From: Sediminicola sp035798135
GTDB taxonomy: Bacteria; Bacteroidota; Bacteroidia; Flavobacteriales; Flavobacteriaceae
Reading direction: 5' to 3'
Assembly (NCBI GenBank): GCA_035798135.1
Contig: JAPFBR010000002.1
Coordinates: 310,001 to 374,000, forward strand
Length of the DNA: 64,000 bases
Under the pieces are notes generated by a model. It saw only the letters and a list, made by a program, of their open reading frames with translations, did not search any database and was not told the DNA's origin. Position numbers and translations under genes: made by a program. Below are positions 17,033-25,742 of the stretch, piece by piece. Each line of letters starts with the position of its first letter. Within the stretch, counting starts at the first letter, position 1.

Positions 17033-18418
17033 TTATGGTCTAATATTCTGATTTACTCTAAACAAATTAGAGGGATCATACTTTCCTTTGATCTTCACCA
17101 AGCGATCGTAATTGTGTTTATAGCTCGCTTTAATACGATCCTGTCCCTCATCCATCATGAAATTGGAATATGCACCACCTGAAGCATAAGGATGAAGGGC
17201 TTCATAATATTCCTTACACCAAGATGTAATTTTATCGGCATTCTTAGGATCTGGATCCACCCCTACAATCACCCCAGCATATTTGGCATCCCTATAGGCC
17301 CAAGGAGTATCTTCCTTTCCAACCCTACTAGCGGCACCACTTATAGGATAAAGGTGCATCTGTGACAAAGGTGTTGGTATCTTGGTGCCATATTCCAAAT
17401 GGCCGGCCCTAACTTCTGGTCCTAATTTATTGAAGAAATCTGCACGCCAATACCATTGCAAACCTGGCGGCATCATACCGTCAAATAAGGTTTGTATGGC
17501 TGGGTAAGGCATTTCCCCTACATGTTGAAATATTGGATTTTTGGCTAATACTGGTTTAAATACCTCGTCAAACTTATTGGGATTTCCCGTATAGCACCAT
17601 ACAATGCCACAAAAATGTTTGTTATGTAGGGCTTCTGGAAATGGAGGTCCTGGAATCACCATGGTGGCAATAAAACCATTTAAATCTTCCGGGGCGTCAC
17701 GAATAAATTCATCGTACCAGGCCATTATTTCCTCGGTTTTTTCTATTGGCCATAGGGTAGGCCCACCAATTACCGTTTTAACTTCATGGGCCTGAAATTT
17801 AAAGGAAGTTACAATACCAAAATTGCCTCCTCCTCCTCTTATCGCCCAAAATAAATCTTTGTGCTCTTTGGCATTTACAGTAACAAAGGACCCATCTGCC
17901 AATACCATATCGGCTTCCAAAAGATTGTCAATTGTAAGTCCAAATTTTCGTGATAAATAGCCCACTCCCCCTCCTAGTGTCAGGCCACCTACCCCTGTTG
18001 TTGAAATGATTCCGGCCGGTATGGCCAATCCGAATGGATGGGTGGCGTGATCTACTTCCCCCCAGAGATTCCCGCCACCTACCCGAACGGTATTGTCATT
18101 AGTATCTACACGAATCGATTTTAGGCCAGCTAGGTCGATGACCAGTCCGTCATTACAAAGTCCCAGTCCCCCACCATTATGGCCGCCTCCACGAATGGCC
18201 AATAAAAGATCGTTTTCCCTTGCAAAATTTACCGAATAAATCACATCAGCCACATCCACGCACTTCACAATCATGGCTGGATATTTATCTATCATCGCAT
18301 TATAGATCTTTCGTGACTCATTGTAATTTTTATCCGACGGGATTACAATTTTTCCTCTTAACTGGGCTTTGAATTCTTCGACTTTTGACGGTATTACATC
18401 ATCTATTGTATGTGCCAT
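17033..18418 (-). CDS. FAD-dependent oxidoreductase with berberine-bridge domain
   Basis: Flavoprotein oxidase of the PCMH/berberine-bridge enzyme family. FAD-binding part residues ~35-215: RGGGHNGGG holds His80, the residue that covalently binds FAD in this family; TTGVGGLTLGGGVGYLSR follows. The second covalent cysteine of bicovalent members is not present at the usual site (STTGVGG). The C-terminal BBE motif YSNFMMDEGQ...YDRLVKIKGKYDPSNLF is intact. 461 aa, no signal peptide. A cupin gene lies 83 bp upstream on the same strand. Substrate unknown; sugars or phenolics are typical. Confidence 0.92.
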   Translation of the reverse strand: MAHTIDDVIPSKVEEFKAQLRGKIVIPSDKNYNESRKIYNAMIDKYPAMIVKCVDVADVIYSVNFARENDLLLAIRGGGHNGGGLGLCNDGLVIDLAGLKSIRVDTNDNTVRVGGGNLWGEVDHATHPFGLAIPAGIISTTGVGGLTLGGGVGYLSRKFGLTIDNLLEADMVLADGSFVTVNAKEHKDLFWAIRGGGGNFGIVTSFKFQAHEVKTVIGGPTLWPIEKTEEIMAWYDEFIRDAPEDLNGFIATMVIPGPPFPEALHNKHFCGIVWCYTGNPNKFDEVFKPVLAKNPIFQHVGEMPYPAIQTLFDGMMPPGLQWYWRADFFNKLGPEVRAGHLEYGTKIPTPLSQMHLYPISGAASRVGKEDTPWAYRDAKYAGVIVGVDPDPKNADKITSWCKEYYEALHPYASGGAYSNFMMDEGQDRIKASYKHNYDRLVKIKGKYDPSNLFRVNQNIRP

Positions 18419-18501
18419 TTCACTTGTTTTTAATTATATTCGACTTGATACATTATTTTGCACCATGACCATTAAAGTCATGTTATCCATCTAAAAGGAC
18501 A

Positions 18502-18984
18502 CTATTCTTTTTCTACTATCGGAAATGCATCCAAAGGCTCTTCAAATGCAATAAAAATCACACAGGGCCCATCATCTCCACATCTTGCTACATGTGGTTT
18601 TGATGCAGGTCCAAAAGCATAAGAACCAGTGTTCATAACCACTTCTTTTTCCCCATCATAGGTCACAAACAATTTGCCAGAAACCAAGATCATCCGTTCG
18701 GCAGAATTGTGCCAGTGTTTTGGAATGTCGGAATTGGCTTGCACCTTAAAGAAAATATCCACATTGTTTTTGGCAGGATCACCGTGCAAAACGGCTATTC
18801 CACAACCTTCAGGCATAAATGGCGGACATGGGCCCCATTGAATATCGGCATCCATATGGGATTTTACCGAAGACATTTCTGTGGCCATTTCATTGGCTTG
18901 TTGTCCAAACAGGTTACCGCCGTAAAGCGTCAAAACCAATAGCCATGCTATAGCTAATTTTAATGAAAAGTGATTGTTTCCCAT
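18502..18984 (-). CDS. Secreted cupin domain protein
   Basis: 160 aa with a signal peptide (ends around LYGGNLFGQQA). One cupin barrel with metal-ligand motif HWHNSAERMILVSG (two His and a Glu) and a later His in KPHVARCG. The two Cys in ARCGDDGPC could form a disulphide. ChrR-like cupins of this type are often uncharacterised. It lies between the flavoprotein gene and the DUF4242/AraC regulator, all on the same strand, which suggests a shared function, but the 83 and 247-bp gaps leave cotranscription open. Confidence 0.85.
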   Translation of the reverse strand: MGNNHFSLKLAIAWLLVLTLYGGNLFGQQANEMATEMSSVKSHMDADIQWGPCPPFMPEGCGIAVLHGDPAKNNVDIFFKVQANSDIPKHWHNSAERMILVSGKLFVTYDGEKEVVMNTGSYAFGPASKPHVARCGDDGPCVIFIAFEEPLDAFPIVEKE

Positions 18985-19231
18985 GATTGAAAATTTTAAG
19001 TTGTATTAAGGTTACAAATTATGTAGGGGATCTGCATACTTATTTAACCGCATATAGGTTAGTATGGAAAAGCTATTCTATAAATTTAAATCCAAGTTTA
19101 GCCCAATCGGTATGGGCTGTGGGGGTGTGTGGAGAAACTATATAAAGATAATGGGTTTCTAACCAAAGGGCTATCAATTTTGATTCAAAAAAGAGCAATT
19201 TTGAACCAAAGAACTATTCATTCATAAAAAA

Positions 19232-20329
19232 TCAAGCCAAATATTCCTGCCGGTATTTTGAAGGGAGAATACCAAAATTGGCCTGGAAACATTTTGAGAA
19301 ATAAGCGGGACTATTAAAGCCTGTTTCAAACGCAATTTCGGAGATGGAACCTTGCCTGTTATTTAATAATTGTAAAGATTTTTGTAAGCGATATCCTTTT
19401 AAAAAAATATTTGGAGATTGATTGGTTATCTCTATCATCTTCCTGTAAAATTGAGATTTACTAAATCCCAATTCAGTCCCAAAGGTTCCAACGTGCAAAT
19501 CGGTTTTTTGCCAAGTTACATCCAAGTAATCAATCAAATGGTTCAAAAACCTGCCCTCGGAACTATTTATGGTCCTTATTCTGGACAGATCGATGACATG
19601 GCTGGGGTTTTCTAGTTCATAAAGCGACCTAACTTCGGTTGAGACCACAATAGGTCCATCTACGAAATCTGACATGCGTTGGGCCGACTTTACCGCTGCT
19701 TCAAAAATACCATCCTTTTCAGTCACCGCAACCCCTGCGTCCAATCCAATCGTCACCAAGGTATTGGAATTGCCAAATTCTTTTGCCCTATCCTGGATTT
19801 GCATGGCACACTCCATGGCCTTTGATACAGATTGGAATGAGACCAAAAATGCACCAGAATTTTTACGAACCACATTGCCATCTTTTTCGGCTATGGTCTT
19901 TATAATGGAATCGAATAATTCTTGAAAATTAATGCTCGCCGAACTCTTAAAGTTATCCTTGAGGGTAAAAGGTTTGAGCCCTATGTTCATTATAGTCCTA
20001 AATGCGGGATCATTTATTACATGTGATAGTTCATTTGCGGCCTTTTCAGGATCTTCTATACGCCCTAAAAAAGATTCAACAATAACACTATCCACTTCAA
20101 TTATTTTATGGGGAATTTCACCATGGGCATGGTGATGCATTTTTTCAATCGCTGCCTTATTTGGCGCCTCAATTAAACAAAAGGCCATTTTTCTTTGATC
20201 ATCAAACCAATAGGTCAAGCCCTTACAGTCATAAAGATGCTCTATTTTAATATCCTCTATATGCAACTTAGCAACATGCTCAGCAGTCACTGTTTCCGAT
20301 ACATCATGGCGATCCATATAGATAGGCAT
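19232..20329 (-). CDS. DUF4242 / cyclase-like / AraC HTH fusion regulator
   Basis: Three-part transcription regulator of 365 aa. Residues 1-76 are a DUF4242 domain (MPIYMDRHDV..., KMAFCLIEAPNKAAIEKMHHHAH), a ferredoxin-like fold whose studied member SCO4226 binds nickel. Residues ~128-250 look like a class III nucleotide cyclase domain, but the catalytic positions are altered: NSGAFLVSF in place of GDGxxxxF, GLDAGVAV in place of GIHxG, and IFEAAVKSAQRMS in place of VFGxxVNxAARL, so catalysis is unlikely. Residues ~280-365 are an AraC double HTH (ISEIAFETGFNSPAYFSKCF). I infer a ligand-sensing regulator of the cupin/flavoprotein genes downstream. Confidence 0.85.
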   Translation of the reverse strand: MPIYMDRHDVSETVTAEHVAKLHIEDIKIEHLYDCKGLTYWFDDQRKMAFCLIEAPNKAAIEKMHHHAHGEIPHKIIEVDSVIVESFLGRIEDPEKAANELSHVINDPAFRTIMNIGLKPFTLKDNFKSSASINFQELFDSIIKTIAEKDGNVVRKNSGAFLVSFQSVSKAMECAMQIQDRAKEFGNSNTLVTIGLDAGVAVTEKDGIFEAAVKSAQRMSDFVDGPIVVSTEVRSLYELENPSHVIDLSRIRTINSSEGRFLNHLIDYLDVTWQKTDLHVGTFGTELGFSKSQFYRKMIEITNQSPNIFLKGYRLQKSLQLLNNRQGSISEIAFETGFNSPAYFSKCFQANFGILPSKYRQEYLA

Positions 20330-20813
20330 ATTCTTTATTTTCTATACAATGTAGTGATTTTTAGGTAGTTATTGTGATTTTTTACTACGAAAAATTGCCT
20401 GTAATGTATAATTGAGGTTTTAATAGATAGGATTAATTTATTACCCCATATTAGACACCTCCAAAACAATGTTCAATACGTTAAAAATATTTGGGTAGGT
20501 ATAAAATAAAGATATTCTATTGGGATTTGATGTGTATCAAAATAGCATTTACCGCTATCTCCCCAATGATCATGGCCCAATTAAATGATGCGGAAAAGTG
20601 ACTGAAATAAGCCCTTTGATTCCTGTGCCAACAAGATTGATATTATATTCCAATTTCTTTTTTTTAATTTTTTCTAAAAATTAAAAATTGATGGAGATAA
20701 ATTCTTTTTCTGATCCTAGGAATTTGAATTGAAGTAGTAATAAAATGGAGATATTGCCTGAATGGATTAACTTTGATATGGAATATAGATGCGTTTTAGC
20801 CACTCTTTTTTTT
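20330..20813. other. Gene-free spacer before DoxX-like pair
   Basis: About 480 bp of AT-rich sequence between the fusion regulator and the DoxX-like gene. A 41-codon frame without start lies at 20517-20642 on the minus strand; no family likeness could be stated. No clear promoter box or terminator was found. Confidence 0.45.
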
Positions 20814-21170
20814 ATGGATGTACTTACAATATTGACTTTTTTTTCATCCTTTTCCTTTCTATTTTTTGGTATTGGTTGTTTTTTCTCTCCGAGAATGAAG
20901 CTAGAATTCATGCGTTATGGACTCAATAAACAACATCGATGGCTAATAGGGACATTGCAGATTTTGGGAAGTATAGGGTTGCTCCTGGGACTTTTTTTTA
21001 ACCTTTTTCTATGTTTGATATCAACGATAGGCCTATTTGTATTGATGATTATGGGGTTATGGGTACGCATCAAGATTAAGGATAGTGTACTACAGTCCTC
21101 ACCAGCTTTGATCTACGCTTTGATCAATCTATATCTGGCAATACAATACGGTACACTAATCTTTATATAA
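20814..21170 (+). CDS. DoxX-like membrane protein
   Basis: 118 aa, four predicted membrane helices, DoxX-like layout (helix, CFFSPRMKLEFMRYGL loop, then three helices). The start is taken at ATG 20814 (MDVLTILTFF), which gives the family length; an in-frame ATG at 20745 would add 23 less hydrophobic residues. The C terminus RIKIKDSVLQSSPALIYALI mirrors the convergent neighbour, 14 bp away on the other strand. DoxX-like proteins are small integral membrane proteins of mostly unknown role. Confidence 0.75.
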   Translation: MDVLTILTFFSSFSFLFFGIGCFFSPRMKLEFMRYGLNKQHRWLIGTLQILGSIGLLLGLFFNLFLCLISTIGLFVLMIMGLWVRIKIKDSVLQSSPALIYALINLYLAIQYGTLIFI

Positions 21171-21184
21171 GCTAAAGAAAATGC

Positions 21185-21550
21185 TTATCCTGCAAAAGCA
21201 ATGATCAAGCACATTGTTAAAAAGAGAATTGCGGGAAATGATTTGATCAATGGATCCTTGATCTTTAAATGCATTAAAACAGACCCAGTCAATAAGAAGG
21301 TCAAGCCCAATGCAGCCGGTTGTTTTAATTCTGGATATATAATAGCGGCCAATAACGCCAGGGCCAGGGCTACTTTTAGAGTACCCACAACATAACACAT
21401 CCAAACTGGTAGTCCGTACACCTGAAACTCTTCCACTATGGTTTTGGCATTTCCACCACGCCACTTTGTAGGTTTGTTTTTTTGCACTAGCCATACATTT
21501 AGGATACTAAGGCCTACGATTACTTGAAGAATGATGATAAGATAGTTCAT
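21185..21550 (-). CDS. DoxX-like membrane protein
   Basis: 121 aa, four membrane helices. N-terminal helix, a polar loop NKPTKWRGGNAKTIVEEFQVYGLP, and the helix pair typical of DoxX-like proteins; C-terminal LKIKDPLIKSFPAILFLTMCL. That end is similar to the convergent gene product (KIKD....S.PA.......). The two genes converge with only 14 bp between stops, so their transcripts may overlap. Function unknown. Confidence 0.8.
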   Translation of the reverse strand: MNYLIIILQVIVGLSILNVWLVQKNKPTKWRGGNAKTIVEEFQVYGLPVWMCYVVGTLKVALALALLAAIIYPELKQPAALGLTFLLTGSVLMHLKIKDPLIKSFPAILFLTMCLIIAFAG

Positions 21551-21703
21551 AAACAGTGTTTAAAATAGTTTCCAGAAGAAATCAATCTAAATTCGTAAAA
21601 AATAATTAGAAAGTACTTTTCTTAGATCAAACTTATAATAGAAATAAGAAAAAAACATCGATATCAGATTATTTTTGCCTTAGACAAGACAAGTTAAAAA
21701 CCA

Positions 21704-22666
21704 TTAGGTATCATCCAACATGCGCCCCATTCTCCCAGAAAACCTGGAAAAAATCAAGACCTTCTTTTTCGTATTAATGAAGTAAACCCCTGTTAATAGA
21801 ATTACCGCAGCAACAACGGATTGTAGGGTAATCTGTTCCTGTAAAAAGTACCATCCCAAAAGCATGGCGATAATAGGGTTTACATAAGCTGATGTTGCCA
21901 CTTTCTCTGTAGAAACCACTTTTAATAAGTAATTAAAGGAGGTAAAGGCAGCAATACTACCAAATAAAATAAGGCCAATGATGGATGCCTGCGCTTTAAA
22001 GCTCCAATCCAAAGGAGAGATCCATGTTTCACCTACTGCGAAACTGGATATGCCCAACATGATGCCCCCGAAGAGCATCTGATATCCTGTATTGATAAAA
22101 TAATTGGGAGGTAAATCTGCCTTGGCTACAAAAAGACTACCAACACTCCAGCTCAAAATACAGGTAAAGATCATTATGATCCCTAAAGTACTGCCTTCTT
22201 GAGTACTTAACTGCTGTTGACTTACCAAAAGATATATGCCAAGAAAGCCCAAAACGATTCCTACAACGGACATGGTCCTAATTTTTTTGCCTTGAAAGAA
22301 CCGCATCAAAAGTAAGATGATCAGGGGTTGGGTAGATGCCTCAAGGGCAGCAAACCCGCTATCTACATATTTTAAAGCCCACACGATCACTCCATTTCCA
22401 TACGTTAGAAATAAAAAACCGGCAATGATGCAGTTTTTTATTTGTGGGCGAGTAATGGTCAAAGGTATGCCCAAAAGTTTAGCAATGATAAATATGAGGG
22501 TTCCGGCGGTGATAAAGCGAATGGAGGCCAACATTAAGGGGGGTAGTTCGGAAACGGCAATCTTATTCATAAGATAGGTGCTGCCCCAAAAAACATAAAT
22601 GGAAAAAAAAGCTAGGACAATAATAATAGCTGTGCTTGGCTTGGCCTTAAAAATGTTCTTGATCAT
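21704..22666 (-). CDS. EamA family (drug/metabolite) transporter
   Basis: 320 aa inner-membrane exporter with ten predicted helices in two EamA repeats (residues ~15-150 and ~165-310). Seen: FFSIYVFWGSTYLMNKIAVSELPPL in the first repeat and LFGSIAAFTSFNYLLKVVSTEKVATSAYVNPIIAMLLGWYFLQE in the second (split here only in description), both EamA hallmarks. Substrate cannot be told; amino acids and metabolites are common. Monocistronic. Confidence 0.92.
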   Translation of the reverse strand: MIKNIFKAKPSTAIIIVLAFFSIYVFWGSTYLMNKIAVSELPPLMLASIRFITAGTLIFIIAKLLGIPLTITRPQIKNCIIAGFLFLTYGNGVIVWALKYVDSGFAALEASTQPLIILLLMRFFQGKKIRTMSVVGIVLGFLGIYLLVSQQQLSTQEGSTLGIIMIFTCILSWSVGSLFVAKADLPPNYFINTGYQMLFGGIMLGISSFAVGETWISPLDWSFKAQASIIGLILFGSIAAFTSFNYLLKVVSTEKVATSAYVNPIIAMLLGWYFLQEQITLQSVVAAVILLTGVYFINTKKKVLIFSRFSGRMGRMLDDT

Positions 22667-22767
22667 TGTATAGATTCATATCTAGCATGCTTCCCAAATA
22701 TTGGAATGCAAATATCCTTTAAATAAAATAATATAAAGATGTTGATCTTTAATTCTTTAGTAAAAAT

Positions 22768-22801
22768 AAAAAAGGCAGCAATTAATATTGCTGCCTTTTT
22801 T
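22768..22801 (-). terminator. Rho-independent terminator after DUF4382 gene
   Basis: Perfect 15-bp stem (22768-22782 with 22787-22801) with core GGCAGCAAT / ATTGCTGCC and TAAT loop; A-rich on the left, T-rich on the right, so it can work on both strands. Only 20 bp beyond the DUF4382 stop. Confidence 0.9.
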
Positions 22802-22821
22802 ATCAATTTATTTAATGGTTA

Positions 22822-23721
22822 CTACGGTTCTTGAACTACAAGTACAAAATCCTTAATGGTTTTATTGGCAGCCACAACATCAATACCCTCGGCAATTTGC
22901 GTTTCATATGTAACCGTTTCATCAACCGATTCAACAACCAGTTCAACAACTACATCATATGTTCCAGCTTCTAATCCTAATACAGTATACATCCCGGTTG
23001 CATCAGAAAAAGTAGTTGTAATTTCAGTACCTTCAGAGAAATCAGTACCCTCAGGGTAAATGGATACTTGGGCACCTTCCAAAGGTGTTGTTACTTCATC
23101 ACCATTAAGAGTGGTTATTAAACCTGTCAAAGTTCCAGCCGTTGACATATTGGACGCTTTTATAACGGGCTTAAAATTAAAACCGGAAATTCCCTCTGCG
23201 TCTTTTCTATTCCCTTTAGCTACAAAGGATCTACTAACATCAAAATCTAACAATAGGTCCGATGTTAAACCGCCCTCCACGATCAAATTAGGTTTTACAA
23301 ATACTTTAATTCCTGACTGTTCCCCGCTTGGTACCTTTAAATCATATACGGTACCGTCTGTAAGTACAATATTTACACCTCTTACATAGATTCTAAATAA
23401 GTCATAAGATCCAGTAGGCACTTCGGTATCCACCATTGTTTTAGTGATTCCATTTGTAAGGTCCAAAAGATTGACCTCTATTTCTTCCTCACTTAAGACG
23501 AGGTAAGGAGCGTTGTTTTCATCCACACCTTCTTCTTTTGATCTAGCTTCAATTTTAAAAATGGTAACATTGGCCTCAGCGACCAAGTCATGTGGAAAAG
23601 GGGCATCTGTTAGTTTAACGGATAACCTACCAAATTCGTTGTTTTTGTCATTTTCCGTACTACAGCTAATAAATGCTAAGGACAGACTTAAAAATAAAAG
23701 GGAAATAAATTTAAATTTCAT
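22822..23721 (-). CDS. DUF4382 lipoprotein with carboxypeptidase-regulatory-like domain
   Basis: Envelope lipoprotein of unknown function, 299 aa; lipobox FISC near residue 20. Residues ~30-190 are the DUF4382 domain (GRLSVKLTDAPFP, LLDLTNG, LLLDFDVSRSFVAKG, FNFKPVIKA). Residues ~195-295 form a beta-sandwich of the carboxypeptidase regulatory-like type (GLITTLNGDEVTTPLEGAQV, GMYTVLGLEAGTYDVVVE), a common add-on in Bacteroidota surface proteins. Monocistronic with a strong terminator. Confidence 0.9.
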   Translation of the reverse strand: MKFKFISLLFLSLSLAFISCSTENDKNNEFGRLSVKLTDAPFPHDLVAEANVTIFKIEARSKEEGVDENNAPYLVLSEEEIEVNLLDLTNGITKTMVDTEVPTGSYDLFRIYVRGVNIVLTDGTVYDLKVPSGEQSGIKVFVKPNLIVEGGLTSDLLLDFDVSRSFVAKGNRKDAEGISGFNFKPVIKASNMSTAGTLTGLITTLNGDEVTTPLEGAQVSIYPEGTDFSEGTEITTTFSDATGMYTVLGLEAGTYDVVVELVVESVDETVTYETQIAEGIDVVAANKTIKDFVLVVQEP

Positions 23722-23987
23722 AATATCAGATTTTAAATGGGGTTCAATTAACTTCCATATATACGGGCATAATGGTTACAAAGGTTATACAGTAGTCCAT
23801 TAAAAGGGGCTTTTTTTAGATATTTTCGATGAACTACCTCTTTTGTGACTATTTACGGGATGCCTCTTCTGGCATACTGTCCATTATTAGGAATGTTCCA
23901 TATAGTAGCTTGATCGAAAATTGTTTCTTTTTGTATGACCAATTCCTTTTTTTATCCAATGATGTGGGTAGAACGACTTTTGATTAA

Positions 23988-24494
23988 TTACAGTTTGATC
24001 TCAAACAAACTAACTGAGGAATTTTGGTAATGTGCAGGTAAAGAAGAAGTATCCTCCAATTTGAATAATCCTAAATATTGGAAGCCACAATTGGTATAAT
24101 GTGCAATCAGTCCCTTGTTTTCCCCAACAGTATCCAATCTAATATAGTCGAGTCCCTTTTCTTTGGCATATGTCTTGGACCATCTTACTATATGTTCAAC
24201 AAATTTATGTCCCCTAAATTCTGGGTTCGTCGCAATCCTATGAATATACATGGCCTTATCGGCATCCTTTTCTCCCCATATTTCTGGATCATTAAAGGTA
24301 ACAGCCCAAACACAAGCTATTTTGTTATCTATACTTAGTTTCCATTGCCGGTTTTCAGCAATTTCTTTTAAAACTAGGGACATTGAAAATTCAGGCCAAA
24401 GAGCACTGTTCTTTGTTTTTTGGAATACAGAAGCAAGCCGGTATAATCTAAAGATTTCGGAAATATCAACTTTGTTGCTATTGGTGATTATCAT
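23988..24494 (-). CDS. GNAT family N-acetyltransferase
   Basis: 168 aa acetyl-CoA-dependent acyltransferase. Acetyl-CoA pyrophosphate loop region IATNPEFRGHKFVEHIVRW (residues ~93-110), then GLDYIRLDTVGENKGLIAHYTNCGFQYLG, the motif B end of the GNAT fold. Substrate unknown. Monocistronic. Confidence 0.9.
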   Translation of the reverse strand: MIITNSNKVDISEIFRLYRLASVFQKTKNSALWPEFSMSLVLKEIAENRQWKLSIDNKIACVWAVTFNDPEIWGEKDADKAMYIHRIATNPEFRGHKFVEHIVRWSKTYAKEKGLDYIRLDTVGENKGLIAHYTNCGFQYLGLFKLEDTSSLPAHYQNSSVSLFEIKL

Positions 24495-24797
24495 TGGAAT
24501 AGAAACGGATTACGTTGATATCGAAGATAGATAATCCAATTTAAATTCGTTTAAACTATTAAAGTATTACTTTAAAAATTGTATTTGAAATCGCACTAGG
24601 TGTGAAACTTAATATTTCCCTCATCTTTCCTTTCTATCGACACCAATTTCCCTGGAACCTTGGACATCCTCTTTTTTTGCCTTGGATATTATTAGATAAA
24701 ATACCCTTGATATTGGGTGTTTTTGCCAAATTTTGAATAAAAAAATCCCCTGTCGATTAGAACAAGGGATTCTTTTAATGCACTATATTTATTTTAA
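24495..24797. other. Spacer with one terminator
   Basis: 303 bp between the GNAT gene and the lipoprotein gene. Apart from the hairpin at 24744-24771 only frames shorter than 40 codons are present and none is recognised. Confidence 0.45.
24744..24771 (-). terminator. Terminator after lipoprotein gene
   Basis: AATCCCCTGT / ACAAGGGATT stem with one mismatch in ten and an 8-nt loop; A7 tract at the left (U tract for minus-strand RNA), 26 bp beyond the stop of the lipoprotein gene. Confidence 0.75.
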
Positions 24798-25598
24798 TTA
24801 GTCACGTAACGAAAAATCTTCTCTTACATCATTTGGATAGATTAAGGTAGCGACATCATCACATTCACCATCACCCCAATCAATAGAGACAACCAATCCA
24901 TTTTTGTTGATCTTCAAGACGCCTTCCGTCAAGAATTCACATGCGAGGTTCCCTACCAATGGGTTTATAACATCCAGACTATAACTATTATCCCCTTCAT
25001 TTACCGTCCATTCTCCTGTGACACTAAAAGTGATTTCCTCCAAGGTTTCCCCAAATGTTATAAGAACGCCCTTAGAGCCCATTACTTCCAAGATGGAACC
25101 ATTGGCCTTAGTGATTGTTAAATCACTGGTCACATTGTATGCTATAGAGTTTTGGTCGGTTCCCATTTCAATGGTAAAACTTCTGGTTCCATTAAATTCA
25201 ATTTCACCAACAGAAAAATTATCATAGGTTACTCTAAATGAAGCATTTTCGCCTTGACCGGTATATATAACGTTCAAAATACCGTTAACATTCTGGTGGT
25301 TACGGATATTACAATTTTCAAAAGTCATGGTAAAGCCATTATCATCATACACGGCCACATAACATTCGTTGGCACCTTTTGCTGACTTACCGGAACTTGA
25401 ATTGTCCATATAGGCTTCAGCTACAATATCATCTGCAATGCCAGATAGGTCATCCGCTTCCAACACTGTTTTTACTTCTGTTTGTGATAATTCTTGGTCC
25501 GAAGGTACGGAACTGTCATCTTTACTGCAGGAATAACCCATACATAAAGCTATACCCGAAAGCAAGAATACTCCTCTTTTCAACATATTTGTTTTCAT
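24798..25598 (-). CDS. Hypothetical lipoprotein
   Basis: 266 aa, not recognised. Signal peptide with lipobox GYSC (lipidated Cys about residue 24), then a charged linker and a domain rich in beta strands (residues ~75-260) with repeated short strands such as GILNVIYTGQGENASF and GEIEFNGTRSFTIEM. It ends SLRD. The type resembles many secreted flavobacterial lipoproteins found in one or few genera. An in-frame ATG five codons in (MLKRG) is an alternative start. Confidence 0.8.
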   Translation of the reverse strand: MKTNMLKRGVFLLSGIALCMGYSCSKDDSSVPSDQELSQTEVKTVLEADDLSGIADDIVAEAYMDNSSSGKSAKGANECYVAVYDDNGFTMTFENCNIRNHQNVNGILNVIYTGQGENASFRVTYDNFSVGEIEFNGTRSFTIEMGTDQNSIAYNVTSDLTITKANGSILEVMGSKGVLITFGETLEEITFSVTGEWTVNEGDNSYSLDVINPLVGNLACEFLTEGVLKINKNGLVVSIDWGDGECDDVATLIYPNDVREDFSLRD

Positions 25599-25742
25599 AC
25601 TTATATTGGTTTATAAGTAGTTAACGTTGATGATCCTAAATTAGTGTGAATAGATTGTGCAAAACGATGAACTACACTATTATTTATGACCCATATGATT
25701 ATTAAAACAAGGAAAACCAAATTTTAAAAGAAAAATGGGGAG

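Noticed and set aside
20517..20642. 41-codon start-less minus frame with a hydrophobic stretch (MIIGEIAVNAILIHIKSQ)
   Set aside because: Looks a little like a membrane-protein tail, but no family could be named; length is within chance for AT-rich DNA.
21156..21494. 112-codon alternative frame over the DoxX-like gene
   Set aside because: Wrong frame relative to the four-helix DoxX-like protein, and Cys/Trp-rich shadow composition.
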